Positions 17,053-26,731 of a stretch of DNA of 64,000 nucleotides are shown piece by piece. Position numbers and translations under genes: made by a program. The stretch is from Rhodococcus coprophilus NBRC 100603 (GTDB taxonomy: Bacteria > Actinomycetota > Actinomycetes > Mycobacteriales > Mycobacteriaceae). The stretch covers positions 369,297 through 433,296 of the forward strand of contig NZ_BDAM01000010.1 of the NCBI RefSeq assembly GCF_001895045.1. The letters run 5' to 3'. Below the pieces are notes generated by a model. It did not search any database. It saw nothing but the letters and a program-made list of their open reading frames with translations, and was not told the origin of the DNA. Within the stretch, counting starts at the first letter, position 1, and every line of letters begins with the position of its first letter.

Positions 17053-18552
17053 TCAGCCGACAACCCGATCGGTGGCCGCGGGGCGGGGCGCGGTATCGGG
17101 CTGCGACAGTACCGGTCCCGCGACGGGCGGGGTGCCGGGAACGCTCGGCTGCTCTCCGCGGATTCCCACCGTGGCGAGAGCCGCGAGGAGCGCCGAAGCT
17201 CCGCCGATCAGCATGCCGACGAGGAAGCCGTTCTCGGTGGGAATCAGATTACCGGCGAACGCGACGCTCATCTGAGCCAGAACGACGCCGGCCACCGCCG
17301 CAGAGACGGTACCCCCGAGTGATCTCAGCAAGGTGTTCACGCTGTTCGCCGAAGAGACTTCCGTGCGCGGTACGGCCCCCATGAGCAGAGTGGGAATTGC
17401 CCCGTACGCCAGCCCGATTCCCGCAGCGATGCTGCATGTGATCACCAGCAGGCCCCAGGTCGATCCCATCAGGACGACCGACGATCCGTACGCCACAGCC
17501 ATCATCAGGCATCCCGTACACAGGGTGGTTCTAGGTCCTCGCAGTGTCGTGAGTCGCGCCCCCAATGGCGATATCGCCATCATCAGCAGCCCGGCCGGAG
17601 CGCACCAGAGTCCCATGACGATCATCGACTGACCCAGTCCGTAGCCCGTCGATTCGGGTAGCAGCCGGATCTGCGGAACGAGCAACGCCTGGAAGTACAT
17701 CGAGAACCCGATCAGGATCGTGACGATGTTGGTCACCAGCACACGATTGCCCATGGCCACCCGGAGGTCGACCAACGGGCTTCCGGTGCGAAGTTCCCAT
17801 CTACCCCAGCCGAGAAAGACGACGAGCGACACGACGAACAGTGTCACGGTCGTAACGGCGGTCCAACCCCAGTCGCCACCTTTGGACACCGCGAGCAGCA
17901 GGCACACCAGCGCCACCGCGAGTCCGACCGCTCCGAAGCCGTCGAACCGTCCCCGGGTTTCCCGGACGGGCGCCTCACGCACGAACCACGCTATGAGCAG
18001 AGTCATTACGACGCTGAGGATTCCGACTCCCCAGAACAGCATCCGCCAGCTCGTCGTCTGCGCGACGATCGCTGCGACCGGCAGGCCGAGCGCTCCCCCG
18101 ATTCCCAGCGAGGAACTCATGAGTGCGATCGCCGATCCGAGCCGCTCCGGTGGGACGAGGGAACGGAGAGCGCTGATCCCGAGGGGCACGATGCCGAATC
18201 CGGCGCCTTGCAGTGCACGTCCGATCAGCATGGGCCAGAGCGACGACGACATCGCACACACGAAGGAGCCCACGATGAGCGGGATCGTGCACAGCAGCAG
18301 TATCCGGCGCGCACCGTACATGTCGCCGAGCCTGCCGGTCACCGGTGTGGCGACCGCTCCCGCAAGCAGGGTCACGGTCACCACCCAGGATGCGTTCGCG
18401 GGACTCGTTCCGAGAATGGCCGGAAGCTCGCCGAGCAGTGGAATGACGAGCGTGGACATGAGAGTCGTGACGATTCCGGCGAACACCAGCACCCAGATCG
18501 TGCGGCCGGCCCGGTCTTCGGGCAGCCGGATACCTTCAGACGGCGCGGTCAT
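17053..18552 (-). CDS. MFS drug-resistance-type transporter (DHA2-like)
   Basis: 499-residue polytopic membrane protein, with hydrophobic segments throughout and the MFS motif-A region GRLGDMYGARRI after the second helix. The length fits the 14-helix DHA2 proton-antiporter group. It is probably a proton-driven exporter or facilitator. ATG 18552 overlaps the stop of the ABC ATPase (ATGA), so it is the last gene of the peptide-type ABC operon. The placement suggests it handles the same compound or its product. Confidence 0.9.
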   Translation of the reverse strand: MTAPSEGIRLPEDRAGRTIWVLVFAGIVTTLMSTLVIPLLGELPAILGTSPANASWVVTVTLLAGAVATPVTGRLGDMYGARRILLLCTIPLIVGSFVCAMSSSLWPMLIGRALQGAGFGIVPLGISALRSLVPPERLGSAIALMSSSLGIGGALGLPVAAIVAQTTSWRMLFWGVGILSVVMTLLIAWFVREAPVRETRGRFDGFGAVGLAVALVCLLLAVSKGGDWGWTAVTTVTLFVVSLVVFLGWGRWELRTGSPLVDLRVAMGNRVLVTNIVTILIGFSMYFQALLVPQIRLLPESTGYGLGQSMIVMGLWCAPAGLLMMAISPLGARLTTLRGPRTTLCTGCLMMAVAYGSSVVLMGSTWGLLVITCSIAAGIGLAYGAIPTLLMGAVPRTEVSSANSVNTLLRSLGGTVSAAVAGVVLAQMSVAFAGNLIPTENGFLVGMLIGGASALLAALATVGIRGEQPSVPGTPPVAGPVLSQPDTAPRPAATDRVVG

Positions 18553-19592
18553 GCATCGGCATCCACGAGGGCGTTCTCCGCGTCGTCGAGGAGATTCTTG
18601 CGTCCGGTGACCGACGGGATCGGGAAGTGACACGCCGCGAACTGTCCCGGCCGCACTTCACGCATCTCCGGTTCTTCCTCGGCACAGCGGTCCTCAGCAC
18701 GCGGGCAACGGGTCCGGAAACGGCACCCGGTCGGCGGCGCGAGAGGCGACGGTACGTCTCCCGCCAAAGCCGGCCCGGCGAACGCCTTCTCGGGATCGGT
18801 CAAGGGCACCGAATCGAGAAGGGCCCGCGTGTAGGGGTGGGCAGGGTCGTCGTATACCTCGATCGAATCCCCGAACTCGCAGACCTTGCCGAGGTACATC
18901 ACCATGACGTTGTCGCTGACCGTCCGCACGACTCCCAGGTCGTGCGCGATGAACACGACCGTCAGGTCGAACTTCTTCTTCAGTTCCTCGATGAGGTTGA
19001 GGATCTGCGCCTGCACCGAGACGTCCAGTGCCGACACCGGTTCGTCACAGATGAGCAGCCGCGGTTCGAGGGCGAGTGCTCGCGCGATCGCCACACGCTG
19101 CGCCTGACCACCGGACAGCTGCCGCGGAAGCACATTCGCGAACCGGTCCCCGGAGAGACCGACCTGTTCGAGCACCGACGCCGACGCCGCCTCACGCGAC
19201 TCGGACGAGGCCCGTGCGATGGCCATCCCCTCGACGACGATGTCCTTGACGGCGCGCCGTGGATTCAGTGAGGACACCGGATCCTGGAAGATCATCTGCA
19301 TGTCCCGGCGGAGCGAGCGCATCCGCTTTTCGCTCGCACCCTCGATCCATTCCTCGCCGAAGCGGATGCGTCCGGAGGTCACGCGGTCGAGACGCAGAAC
19401 CGCGCGACCCGTCGTGGACTTGCCACAGCCGGATTCACCGACGATGCCCAGCGTCTCACCGGGCAGCACGTCGAAACTGATCTTCGACACAGCCTGCACT
19501 GTGCCGGCGTCGGTGGGGTATTCGACCACGAGGTCCTGAACGCTGAGCAGAGCGTCGTCGCCCCGCAGATGAGCGGCACCACTACCCGCCAT
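18549..19592 (-). CDS. Peptide/nickel-type ABC transporter ATPase (OppF/DppF-like)
   Basis: 347-residue ABC ATPase. Walker A is GESGCGKST, the signature is LSGGQ, and Walker B is LLICDEPVSALD. The C-terminal Cys-containing domain (CRFRTRCPRAEDRC) matches the iron-sulfur/oligopeptide-ABC C-terminal extension of OppF-type subunits. ATG 19592 is preferred because GGAGG lies eight bases upstream; a GTG at 19601 is the alternative. It overlaps the OppD-like gene upstream. It powers the importer with the permeases at 22.3-24.1 kb. Confidence 0.94.
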   Translation of the reverse strand: MAGSGAAHLRGDDALLSVQDLVVEYPTDAGTVQAVSKISFDVLPGETLGIVGESGCGKSTTGRAVLRLDRVTSGRIRFGEEWIEGASEKRMRSLRRDMQMIFQDPVSSLNPRRAVKDIVVEGMAIARASSESREAASASVLEQVGLSGDRFANVLPRQLSGGQAQRVAIARALALEPRLLICDEPVSALDVSVQAQILNLIEELKKKFDLTVVFIAHDLGVVRTVSDNVMVMYLGKVCEFGDSIEVYDDPAHPYTRALLDSVPLTDPEKAFAGPALAGDVPSPLAPPTGCRFRTRCPRAEDRCAEEEPEMREVRPGQFAACHFPIPSVTGRKNLLDDAENALVDADA

Positions 19593-20595
19593 GGGATTCA
19601 CCTCCGGATACAGCGGCCACCGCCGGGACGACGGGACGCAGACATGCCACCTCGTGATCGGTACCGACCGTCTCGAGAGCGATGGGCGACGCGGTGCACC
19701 GGTCTTCCGCGTGGGTGCAGCGAGGCGCGAACCGGCATCCCGGTGGCGGATCCGTCGGGTCGGGAAGCGATCCTTCGATCAGCCGCAACGGTGCGTGCCG
19801 CTCGTGGTCGATCGTCGGAGTGGCTCCGAGCAAAGCGTGGGTGTAACGATGCATCGGAGCGTCGAACACCTCACGGGTGGAACCGACCTCGGCGAGCCGC
19901 CCGGCATACATCACCGCCACGCGGTCCGTGCGTCCCGCGACGACCGCGAGGTCGTGACTGATGAGCATCATCGACATGTTCCGGTCGCGTTGCACACGCC
20001 GGAGCAGATCGAGGATCTGCCGCTGCACAGTCACGTCCAGTGCGGTCGTGGGCTCGTCGGCGATGAGCAGGTCCGGTTCACACGCCAGAGCGATCGCGAG
20101 CATCACGCGCTGGCGCATGCCACCGGACATCTCGTGCGGATAGTTGCCCAGCCGGCGTTCCGGGTCCGGCACACCGACTTCCTCGAGAAGCTTCAACGCG
20201 CGGGTTCGTGCCTCCGACCTGCTCACCCCGAGGTGCCTGCGCATCCCTTCGGTGAGTTGCCGCTCGACCTTGACCACCGGATTGAGCGACCGCCCCGGGT
20301 CCTGGAAGACCATGGCGATCTGGTTTCCCCAGATCTCCAGTTTCTCCTTCTTCGTCAGGGAGAGGAGATCTCGGCCCCTGAATGTCACCTCCCCGGAACG
20401 GCCCGAGCGCGGCGGCATGAGCCCCATGATCGCCCGGGCCATCACCGATTTGCCGGAGCCGGACTCGCCGACGATACCCAGCGCCTGTCCGGAATCGAGG
20501 TCGAGCGACACGTCGTCGACTGCACGGACGGTGCCACGCGGTGTGCCGATGTAGGCACGTAGATTTCTCACTTCGAGAAGCGGCTGAGCATTCAC
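19582..20595 (-). CDS. Peptide/nickel-type ABC transporter ATPase (OppD/DppD-like)
   Basis: 337-residue ABC ATPase with Walker [10 protein letters not shown], signature MSGGM and Walker [13 protein letters not shown]. The C-terminal oligopeptide-transport Cys motif ([14 protein letters not shown]) is present. The start is a GTG at 20595. It partners the OppF-like subunit downstream to form the heterodimeric ATPase typical of Opp/Dpp/Nik importers. Confidence 0.94.
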   Translation of the reverse strand: MNAQPLLEVRNLRAYIGTPRGTVRAVDDVSLDLDSGQALGIVGESGSGKSVMARAIMGLMPPRSGRSGEVTFRGRDLLSLTKKEKLEIWGNQIAMVFQDPGRSLNPVVKVERQLTEGMRRHLGVSRSEARTRALKLLEEVGVPDPERRLGNYPHEMSGGMRQRVMLAIALACEPDLLIADEPTTALDVTVQRQILDLLRRVQRDRNMSMMLISHDLAVVAGRTDRVAVMYAGRLAEVGSTREVFDAPMHRYTHALLGATPTIDHERHAPLRLIEGSLPDPTDPPPGCRFAPRCTHAEDRCTASPIALETVGTDHEVACLRPVVPAVAAVSGGESHGG

Positions 20596-20622
20596 GGCGA
20601 GCCGGCCCTTTCCTCGTGTCGG

Positions 20623-22206
20623 CTAGTTACTGATCCAGAGCTCTTCGGGAAGAGGAGACCCGAGTGTGTAAATCTGTGCGCCGTGCAGGTTCTTGCCGAA
20701 GACCACCGAGGGCAACGCCCGGACGTACCAGAGACCCACCACGGTGTCGGCGATGATCCGCTGCGCCTCGTCGTAGGCTGCCTTACGTTCCTCGATGGTC
20801 TGCCCGAACCGTCCCCGCTCGAGTGCCCCGTCGAGATCGGGGTTGTCGACACCCATGAAGTTTCCGGACGACTGCGAATCGAACCCGATCGTCAGTGCAT
20901 AGTCGGGATCCTGGGTGATCGAGGACGAGACCAGCATGTCGAAGTCGCGTGCACCCGCGCGGGCGGTCACCGCGGGAAAATCGGCCACCTCGACGTTCAT
21001 CTGCACATTCTTGAATGCACTCAGCTGGGCCTGGATGGCCTCACCGAGGACGCGGCTCTCGGTCGTCGGGTAGGACAGGAAGGTGAACGAAACCGGCTTG
21101 CCCTCCGCAGCCAGCTCGTCGAACAGACGCTGCGCTTCCGCGGCATCCGTCGTGCTCAAGGGGATGTCGGCGTAGTACGGGGAACCCTCGGGGAACAGGG
21201 TCTTGGGGACCTCACCCTCACCGTTGTAGACCACGGTGTTCACAGCATCGAGATCGACCGCGAGCGACACCGCGCGACGTGCCCGCACGTCGTCGAACGG
21301 CGCACGACGCTGGTTCATCCCCGCGAACTGGCCGCCACCGGTGGATGCGACGAGGTATTGCAGGCCGGCAGCTTCTGCCTTGTTGATGTTCGTCCAGCTC
21401 GTCTCGGTGGTCAGATCGGCCCCGCCGGTGATCATCGTGTTGGAACGCTGGTTGGCGTCGGCCACCGTGCGGATTACGAGCTTGTCGAGATAGGGCTTCG
21501 GCGCGTCCCAGTACTGGGGGTTCTTTTCGAGTTCGACCGAATCCTGACGAGTCCAGTTCACGAGCTTGAAAGGTCCGGCTCCGACGGGGTTCTGGTCGAA
21601 AGCCTGACTCCCCTGCTCGAGTGCGGCCGGCGACGCGATCCAGTTGAGCGCGCCGGCGACGATCGCCTGTCCGAACTGGGGGTTCGGCTTGACCATCGTC
21701 ACACGCATCGTCGACGGGTCGACGACCTCGGTCGATTCGATCTGCACGGCCTGGCGGATCGTCGTAGATCCGAGTGCCGGGTCCTTGAGCCGGTCCCAGT
21801 TGTACTTCACGGCCGCGGCGTCGAGGGGGCTTCCGTCACTGAACACCAGACCGGGTCGCACGCCCAGCGTGAAGGTCTTTCCACCGTCTTCGGTCGAGAA
21901 GTCGGTTGCCATCTTGTATTCGAGTTCGAGCGTGTCGTTGGTGGTGATCATCAACGTGCCGTAGAGAGCATTGCCCAGGGTGGGCTGGTGTGCCCAGGTG
22001 TTGGACAGCGCGGCGGGGTCGAGCGAACGCGGTTCACCCATCTGCAGGATGCGTGCAGTGCCACCGGCAACGGGATCGCCCGCTTCCACCGTGCTCTGGG
22101 CGGCAGTGGCGCCGGAAGCGGTATCTCCGGACCCGCATGCCCCCAGTACGAGCACGGTGGAACAGGCCACCGCGAGGGTGGTCAACAGACGTGTGTGTCG
22201 GATCAT
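20623..22206 (-). CDS. ABC transporter substrate-binding lipoprotein, family 5
   Basis: 527-residue extracytoplasmic receptor. The N-terminus is a lipoprotein signal (MIRHTRLLTTLAVACSTVL) with lipobox LGAC, so Cys becomes lipid-modified at the membrane surface. GGTARILQMGEPRSLDPAAL and the long alpha/beta body match SBP family 5 (OppA/DppA type). These also bind non-peptide ligands. It is strikingly similar along its length to the orphan receptor at 39.8 kb, sharing GEPRSLDPA, QSTVE/TEPT-type mature starts and an APFDDVRARRAVSLA block. Confidence 0.94.
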   Translation of the reverse strand: MIRHTRLLTTLAVACSTVLVLGACGSGDTASGATAAQSTVEAGDPVAGGTARILQMGEPRSLDPAALSNTWAHQPTLGNALYGTLMITTNDTLELEYKMATDFSTEDGGKTFTLGVRPGLVFSDGSPLDAAAVKYNWDRLKDPALGSTTIRQAVQIESTEVVDPSTMRVTMVKPNPQFGQAIVAGALNWIASPAALEQGSQAFDQNPVGAGPFKLVNWTRQDSVELEKNPQYWDAPKPYLDKLVIRTVADANQRSNTMITGGADLTTETSWTNINKAEAAGLQYLVASTGGGQFAGMNQRRAPFDDVRARRAVSLAVDLDAVNTVVYNGEGEVPKTLFPEGSPYYADIPLSTTDAAEAQRLFDELAAEGKPVSFTFLSYPTTESRVLGEAIQAQLSAFKNVQMNVEVADFPAVTARAGARDFDMLVSSSITQDPDYALTIGFDSQSSGNFMGVDNPDLDGALERGRFGQTIEERKAAYDEAQRIIADTVVGLWYVRALPSVVFGKNLHGAQIYTLGSPLPEELWISN

Positions 22207-22256
22207 TCTCGACCTCTCATTGAAAAATGTTCGATTACAACCGGTTCGAGGCCCAC

Positions 22257-23159
22257 TCAGTCGTGCAGCGTCCGGTCGTACTTGGTGCGAAGGTGATCGC
22301 CGACTTGATTGAGCGCGAACACCGTGAAAAAGATGACGAGTGCCGGTACGAACACCAGATGGGGTGACGTGGCGATGGCATCCTTGCCGTCGTTGATCAT
22401 GCCGCCCCAGCTGGGCTGTGGCGGCGGTATACCGAGGCCGAGGAAGCTCAGCGAACCTTCGGCCACGATCAGTGCCGCGATCACGATGGGCATGTACGAG
22501 GCCAGCGGGGCGAGGACGTTCGGCATGATCTCCCGGAACAGAATGCGCCCGTCGCCTGCACCCATGTTCTTTGCTGCCCTGACGAATTCGCGAGACGACC
22601 AGGCCAGGGTGTTGGCTCGGGAGAGCCGGATGAACGACGGGATCGCGAGCAACCCGAGTCCGAAGAGCATGGTCTGGACGCTCGGTGTCAGGATCGAGGC
22701 GAGGGCGAGGAGCAGGATCAGCGGCGGGAACGCGAGCATGGCGTCGGCCACGAGCGAGATCACGGCGTCGACGCGCTTGCCGAAGTATCCGCCGATCATC
22801 CCGAACAACGAGCCGACGACGAAGCCGACGGTGCCGGCGACGGCACCGATGACCAGCGACACCTGGGCGCCGTAGACCACTCGCGACAACAGCGAACGTC
22901 CGAGAGTATCGGTTCCCAGAATCGTGTCCAGTGAACCGAATCCGGGTGGCGTGCGCGGCGCGCCGATGGGGACGTTGTAGGGGGCTAGGGGCAGCAGCCC
23001 CGCGAATACGGCCGCACCGATGATGATCACCAGCCAGGCAATGGACAGGTAGACCAGGACGGAACGGGTCTTCTTGACCGCAGGGACTACGGGAAGGGTG
23101 ACGACGGCGTCCGCGGGACGTCCGTCCTCCTCCTTCTTCTCCAACGCGACCTGGGTCAT
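22257..23159 (-). CDS. ABC transporter permease (DppC-like)
   Basis: 300-residue inner-membrane permease of the BPD family. It has an N-terminal cytoplasmic tail, a first helix near 33-53, then the LGTDTLGRSLLSRVVYG periplasmic segment typical of DppC, and the EAA-loop REFVRAAKNMGAGDGRIL region. ATG 23159 overlaps the DppB-like stop (ATGA). Confidence 0.94.
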   Translation of the reverse strand: MTQVALEKKEEDGRPADAVVTLPVVPAVKKTRSVLVYLSIAWLVIIIGAAVFAGLLPLAPYNVPIGAPRTPPGFGSLDTILGTDTLGRSLLSRVVYGAQVSLVIGAVAGTVGFVVGSLFGMIGGYFGKRVDAVISLVADAMLAFPPLILLLALASILTPSVQTMLFGLGLLAIPSFIRLSRANTLAWSSREFVRAAKNMGAGDGRILFREIMPNVLAPLASYMPIVIAALIVAEGSLSFLGLGIPPPQPSWGGMINDGKDAIATSPHLVFVPALVIFFTVFALNQVGDHLRTKYDRTLHD

Positions 23160-24109
23160 GCTCCGACCACCTTCCTGACCCGCGGGTCGATCACTTGGTA
23201 GCTGAGGTCGACGAGGGTGTTGATGCCCACGTAGACCACCGCGATGAAGACGACGATGCCCTGGACCATGATCACGTCGCGTGAGGTGATCGACGACGCG
23301 ACGAGCTGCCCGAGACCTGGTAGCCCGAAGAGTGTTTCGACGATCACGGTTCCGCCGATGAGGCGGCCGAGGTTGATGCCGGCGACGGTGATCAGCGAGA
23401 AGGACGAAGGACGCAACGCGTGCCGGAACATCACGTACCAGGACGGCATGCCCTTGGCTCTGGCGGCGGCCACGAAGTCCTCACGGAGCGTGCCGATGAG
23501 GTCGGTGCGGAGCAGACGATGGAATGCCGCGATCTCGGTGAGTGCGATCGCCAGCGCCGGAAGCAGGGCGCCACGCAGATTCTCGCCCAGCCCTTCACCG
23601 ATACGGGACCAGCCCATCACCGGAAAGATGTTGAGCTGGATCGCGAGGAAGTAGATGAGCACCGGGCCGGCGATGAAGGCCGGCACGGACAGGAAAACCG
23701 CCGACAGCGCGTTCATTCCGCGGTCGACCTTGCTGCCGGGCCGCGAGGCGGAGACGACTCCCATGATGAGCGCGATGGTGAGCGCGATGATCAGGCCCAT
23801 GGCGGCGAGTTGCAGGGTGACCGGGAGACGCTCCGCGATCGCTTCGCTCACCGACTGTCCCGTCAGGGGGGATGTTCCGAGATCTCCGCGTACCGCGTCA
23901 CCCAGCCAGCCCGTGTACTGCGCCCAGAAGGGTTGGTCGAGGCCGAGTTCGGCATCCATGGCGGCGACGGCTTCCGGAGTTGCGTTCTCGCCCAGGATGA
24001 CCTGCGCGACGGACCCCGGAGCGAGACCGAGCAGGGCGACGACCGCGATCGTCACCAGAAGGACGACCAGCAGGCTGCGGCCCACTTTCTTCGAAACCGT
24101 GAGAATCAT
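23156..24109 (-). CDS. ABC transporter permease (DppB-like)
   Basis: 317-residue inner-membrane permease. The first helix is near residue 10-30, followed by the family's LGLDQPFWAQYTGWL periplasmic part and the EAA-loop REDFVAAARAKGMPSW. ATG 24109 is preferred over a GTG six bases upstream. It is the first gene of a leftward operon with a promoter candidate 88-116 bases upstream. Confidence 0.94.
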   Translation of the reverse strand: MILTVSKKVGRSLLVVLLVTIAVVALLGLAPGSVAQVILGENATPEAVAAMDAELGLDQPFWAQYTGWLGDAVRGDLGTSPLTGQSVSEAIAERLPVTLQLAAMGLIIALTIALIMGVVSASRPGSKVDRGMNALSAVFLSVPAFIAGPVLIYFLAIQLNIFPVMGWSRIGEGLGENLRGALLPALAIALTEIAAFHRLLRTDLIGTLREDFVAAARAKGMPSWYVMFRHALRPSSFSLITVAGINLGRLIGGTVIVETLFGLPGLGQLVASSITSRDVIMVQGIVVFIAVVYVGINTLVDLSYQVIDPRVRKVVGA

Positions 24110-24196
24110 CCACACTCAACTTTCATCGTGCTACCGGAGCCGCAGGACACGGCACACAGAACAAGACCCGCCCGAGCACTTCATGTGATGACCCAC

Positions 24197-24225
24197 ACAT
24201 TAAGTCTTGTTTGTTAGCACTGCAA
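24197..24225 (-). promoter_or_regulatory. Candidate promoter of the ABC importer operon
   Basis: Reading leftward, TTGCAG (24225-24220) and TAATGT (24202-24197) are separated by 17 bases, placing a start site near 24190, about 80 bases before the DppB-like gene. TAATGT also appears as the -10 candidate of the TetR gene at 57.2 kb. GCACTGCAA (24217-24225) and TTGCAGTGC (24278-24286) form an inverted repeat around it. Confidence 0.35.
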
Positions 24226-24312
24226 TACGGATTCACGAAAAAGGCGAATGGGATGCAAAGAATACAGAACGGCAATCTTGCAGTGCTGCAACATCTTTGG
24301 AGGCTGGGTCCA

Positions 24313-24360
24313 GACATGCGGAAAGCCCGCACCCCGTAGGGCGCGGGCTTTCCGCATGTC
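24313..24360. terminator. 18-bp-stem terminator hairpin after the thiolase gene
   Basis: GACATGCGGAAAGCCCGC (24313-24330) pairs perfectly with GCGGGCTTTCCGCATGTC (24343-24360) across a 12-nt loop. It begins four bases beyond the thiolase stop and should end the 29.4 to 24.4 kb transcript and insulate the ABC operon. Confidence 0.75.
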
Positions 24361-24364
24361 GGAG

Positions 24365-25525
24365 TCAGCGGGCGGCGGGCCCCTCCAGAATGGTCACGCC
24401 TGCCACCGCGGTCGGTCCCCCGACGTTGTGTGCGAGCCCGATTCGTGCGCCGTCGACCTGATTGACGGCGTCTCCCCGCAACTGCTCGAAGAGTTCGACG
24501 CACTGCGCCACACCGGACGCTCCGGGTGGGTGTCCTTTCGTATTGAGGCCACCGCTGGGGTTCACCGGAAGCGATCCCCCGATCTCGGTCGCTCCGGACT
24601 CGAGCAGCTTGAACGCTTCGAACTTCTCGGCGAAGCCGAGATCTTCGTAACTCATGAGCTCGATGCCGGTGAAGTAGTCGTGTATCTCCGCGACGTCCAC
24701 GTCCGCCGGACCCAGTCCGGCAGCCCGGAACGCCTGCTGAGCGGCACGCCGAGTCGCCGGAAGAGTGGTGAGATCCTTTTTGTGCTGGTGCATCACGGAA
24801 TCGAGGCCGAGTCCGGTACCGCGGATCCATACCGGCCGGTCCGTGAAGCGATCGACGACATCGTCCGCGACGAGGACGAGCGCGGCAGCACCGTCGCTCT
24901 GGGGTGCACAGTCGTAAACCCCGAACGGCGTGACGGTGGTTTCCGCGGCGAGCACTTCTTCCACCGTCAGTTCGAAACGCCGGCAGGCCTTCGGGTTGGT
25001 CATTCCGTTGCGATGGTTCTTCACCGCCACCATCGCCATGTGCTCACGAGTGGCGGGGGACTCGTACAGGTAACGCCGGACATGGAGTGCGAAGCCCGCT
25101 TGAGCAAGACCCAGCGGGTAATCCCACGCCATGTCCCGGGTCATCGACTCCCATTCCCACAACATGCCCTTCGACGCCGTCTCACGGATCTTGTCGGCAC
25201 CCATGACGAGGGCGACGTCGTACGCTCCCGACGCGATCGCGAACATCGCGTTGCGGATCGTGTCGTGACCGGTGGCACAGGAGTTCTCGACGCGCGTCAC
25301 CGGAAGTTCCGGCAGTCCGAGCGTGTCCGCCAGGATGCCGGACGGAAATCCGTCGGCGGTGCCCATCGACCCGAACCACGCGGCCTGTAAGTCGGACTTG
25401 TCGATCCCCTTGTCCACGCTCGCGGCACATTCGGAGTAGGCCATCGGGAGCAGGTCCCGCATGCCCAGCGCAAAATGCTCGGCGAACGGGGTCATTCCTG
25501 CGCCGACGATTGCGACGTTTCTCAT
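24365..25525 (-). CDS. Thiolase-superfamily protein (SCP-x/acetyl-CoA acetyltransferase type)
   Basis: 386-residue thiolase fold. The nucleophile motif ENSCATGHD (Cys83), EIHDYF (His in the usual NEAF place) and NTKGHPPGASG (GHP.G) are all kept, so thiolytic C-C cleavage or condensation is chemically plausible. Its ATG overlaps the stop of the HMGCS-like/DUF35 fusion upstream (25522-25525). In actinobacteria, thiolases of this type work as complexes with DUF35 OB-fold partners, so the two products probably form one enzyme. Confidence 0.9.
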   Translation of the reverse strand: MRNVAIVGAGMTPFAEHFALGMRDLLPMAYSECAASVDKGIDKSDLQAAWFGSMGTADGFPSGILADTLGLPELPVTRVENSCATGHDTIRNAMFAIASGAYDVALVMGADKIRETASKGMLWEWESMTRDMAWDYPLGLAQAGFALHVRRYLYESPATREHMAMVAVKNHRNGMTNPKACRRFELTVEEVLAAETTVTPFGVYDCAPQSDGAAALVLVADDVVDRFTDRPVWIRGTGLGLDSVMHQHKKDLTTLPATRRAAQQAFRAAGLGPADVDVAEIHDYFTGIELMSYEDLGFAEKFEAFKLLESGATEIGGSLPVNPSGGLNTKGHPPGASGVAQCVELFEQLRGDAVNQVDGARIGLAHNVGGPTAVAGVTILEGPAAR

Positions 25526-26715
25526 GCCGCCTCCTCCGCATCCGTACCGACATCATCGGGCTCGAATGCATAGCCGTAATCCGGGACGCCCGACCGCACA
25601 GCGACCCGGCGCAACACCAGCCTGCCGCGGTCGCCGATGTCGGCCGTGCCGGCCTCGGCGCCGGTAACTCGCACCAGTGCACGGACTCCGACGTCGTCGA
25701 GTTCGACGACGACCAGCGAATAGGGCGTGCTCAGACCCGGAACCGGCGTGTGCACGGTGACCTCGGTGTACACCGTCCCGGTCCGGGGAAGATCGACGAG
25801 CATATATCCGGTATTCAGCGTTCCGTCGGCGTCGACGCGGTAGCGGGGTGGAAAGTCGAGAGTCTCGCTGTCCGCGAAACGCCCGGCCTCCCAGCGCACT
25901 TTCGCCTCGAAAGCCCGTTCGTACGCAGCCAGGGAGATCGGAATCTCCCCTTCCGGGGTACTGATGGAGGCCGGTCTCGGCCGCGGCGGCCGCTCCCGCC
26001 GATGCACATGTACCGCCCCGTCGGCGACCGTCAGCCCGGACAGGCTCGCCTGCTCCACTCCGACCAGTGGCCCGGTGATGCCGGCTTCGGCCATGGTCGC
26101 GAGGGCGAACAGACCCGAACTCGCCCCCGTGGTGGGCAGGTCCAATTTCCGCGTCGCCGCCAGACGGCCGGTCTCGGACGGCGCCACCCCGGCCACGATC
26201 GCGGGGGACTCCACCCATGCCGTCGACAGTGAGGCGAGGTAACCGCGCTTCGCGAGCAGCCTAGGATCGCCGTAGTCGTGGATGTCGCCGGACGCACTCC
26301 GTGTCCGCACGGGCAGGCTGCGCGAGACCCGGGCAGCCGTGCGAACCTGCAGACCGCGATCGGACGTGAGTACCGCTGCCGCACCGGCAGGTTCGATATC
26401 GACCCCGATCACGAGCGTGCGAGGTCGAGCCGACCCGAGGGCGTCGAGTGCAGCCGGTGCGCCACCGAGACGCTCTGTCACCTCGAGTTCGGGATCGAGG
26501 CCGAGCCCCGCGAGCAGTACCGCCGCATTGCTGCTCTCCGTCAGCGGCAGGTCACGGCTCACGAGGACGACGTACTCGACCGGTCCACCCGCTTCGAGCG
26601 CGGCACGGCCGGCCTCGACGGCGAGGGTGACGGCATCCTCGTCGTCACCGGCAACTCTGCACTCCGGTGTTCCCCAGCAGGGCAGATACGTTCCGATCGA
26701 AGCGATGTACGGCAT
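25522..26715 (-). CDS. Thiolase-like (HMG-CoA-synthase-like) domain fused to DUF35 OB-fold
   Basis: 397 residues in two parts. The N-terminal ~260 residues (ASIGTYLPCWGTPE onward) look like a degenerate HMG-CoA-synthase/KAS-III half. The C-terminal ~130 residues (FPPRYRVDADGTLNTGYMLVDL onward) look like the DUF35 OB-fold that accompanies thiolases and Ltp2-type aldolases. The zinc-ribbon Cys pairs usual before the OB-fold are absent: the region reads GRFADSETLDFPPRY. It is likely the scaffold or acyl-CoA-binding partner of the adjacent thiolase. Confidence 0.75.
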   Translation of the reverse strand: MPYIASIGTYLPCWGTPECRVAGDDEDAVTLAVEAGRAALEAGGPVEYVVLVSRDLPLTESSNAAVLLAGLGLDPELEVTERLGGAPAALDALGSARPRTLVIGVDIEPAGAAAVLTSDRGLQVRTAARVSRSLPVRTRSASGDIHDYGDPRLLAKRGYLASLSTAWVESPAIVAGVAPSETGRLAATRKLDLPTTGASSGLFALATMAEAGITGPLVGVEQASLSGLTVADGAVHVHRRERPPRPRPASISTPEGEIPISLAAYERAFEAKVRWEAGRFADSETLDFPPRYRVDADGTLNTGYMLVDLPRTGTVYTEVTVHTPVPGLSTPYSLVVVELDDVGVRALVRVTGAEAGTADIGDRGRLVLRRVAVRSGVPDYGYAFEPDDVGTDAEEAA

Positions 26716-26731
26716 GGCCCCTCCTTGCGGG

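Noticed and set aside
22205..22210. ATTCTC half-site at the start of the substrate-binding protein gene
   Set aside because: No matching second half; it arises from the ribosome binding site and start codon context.
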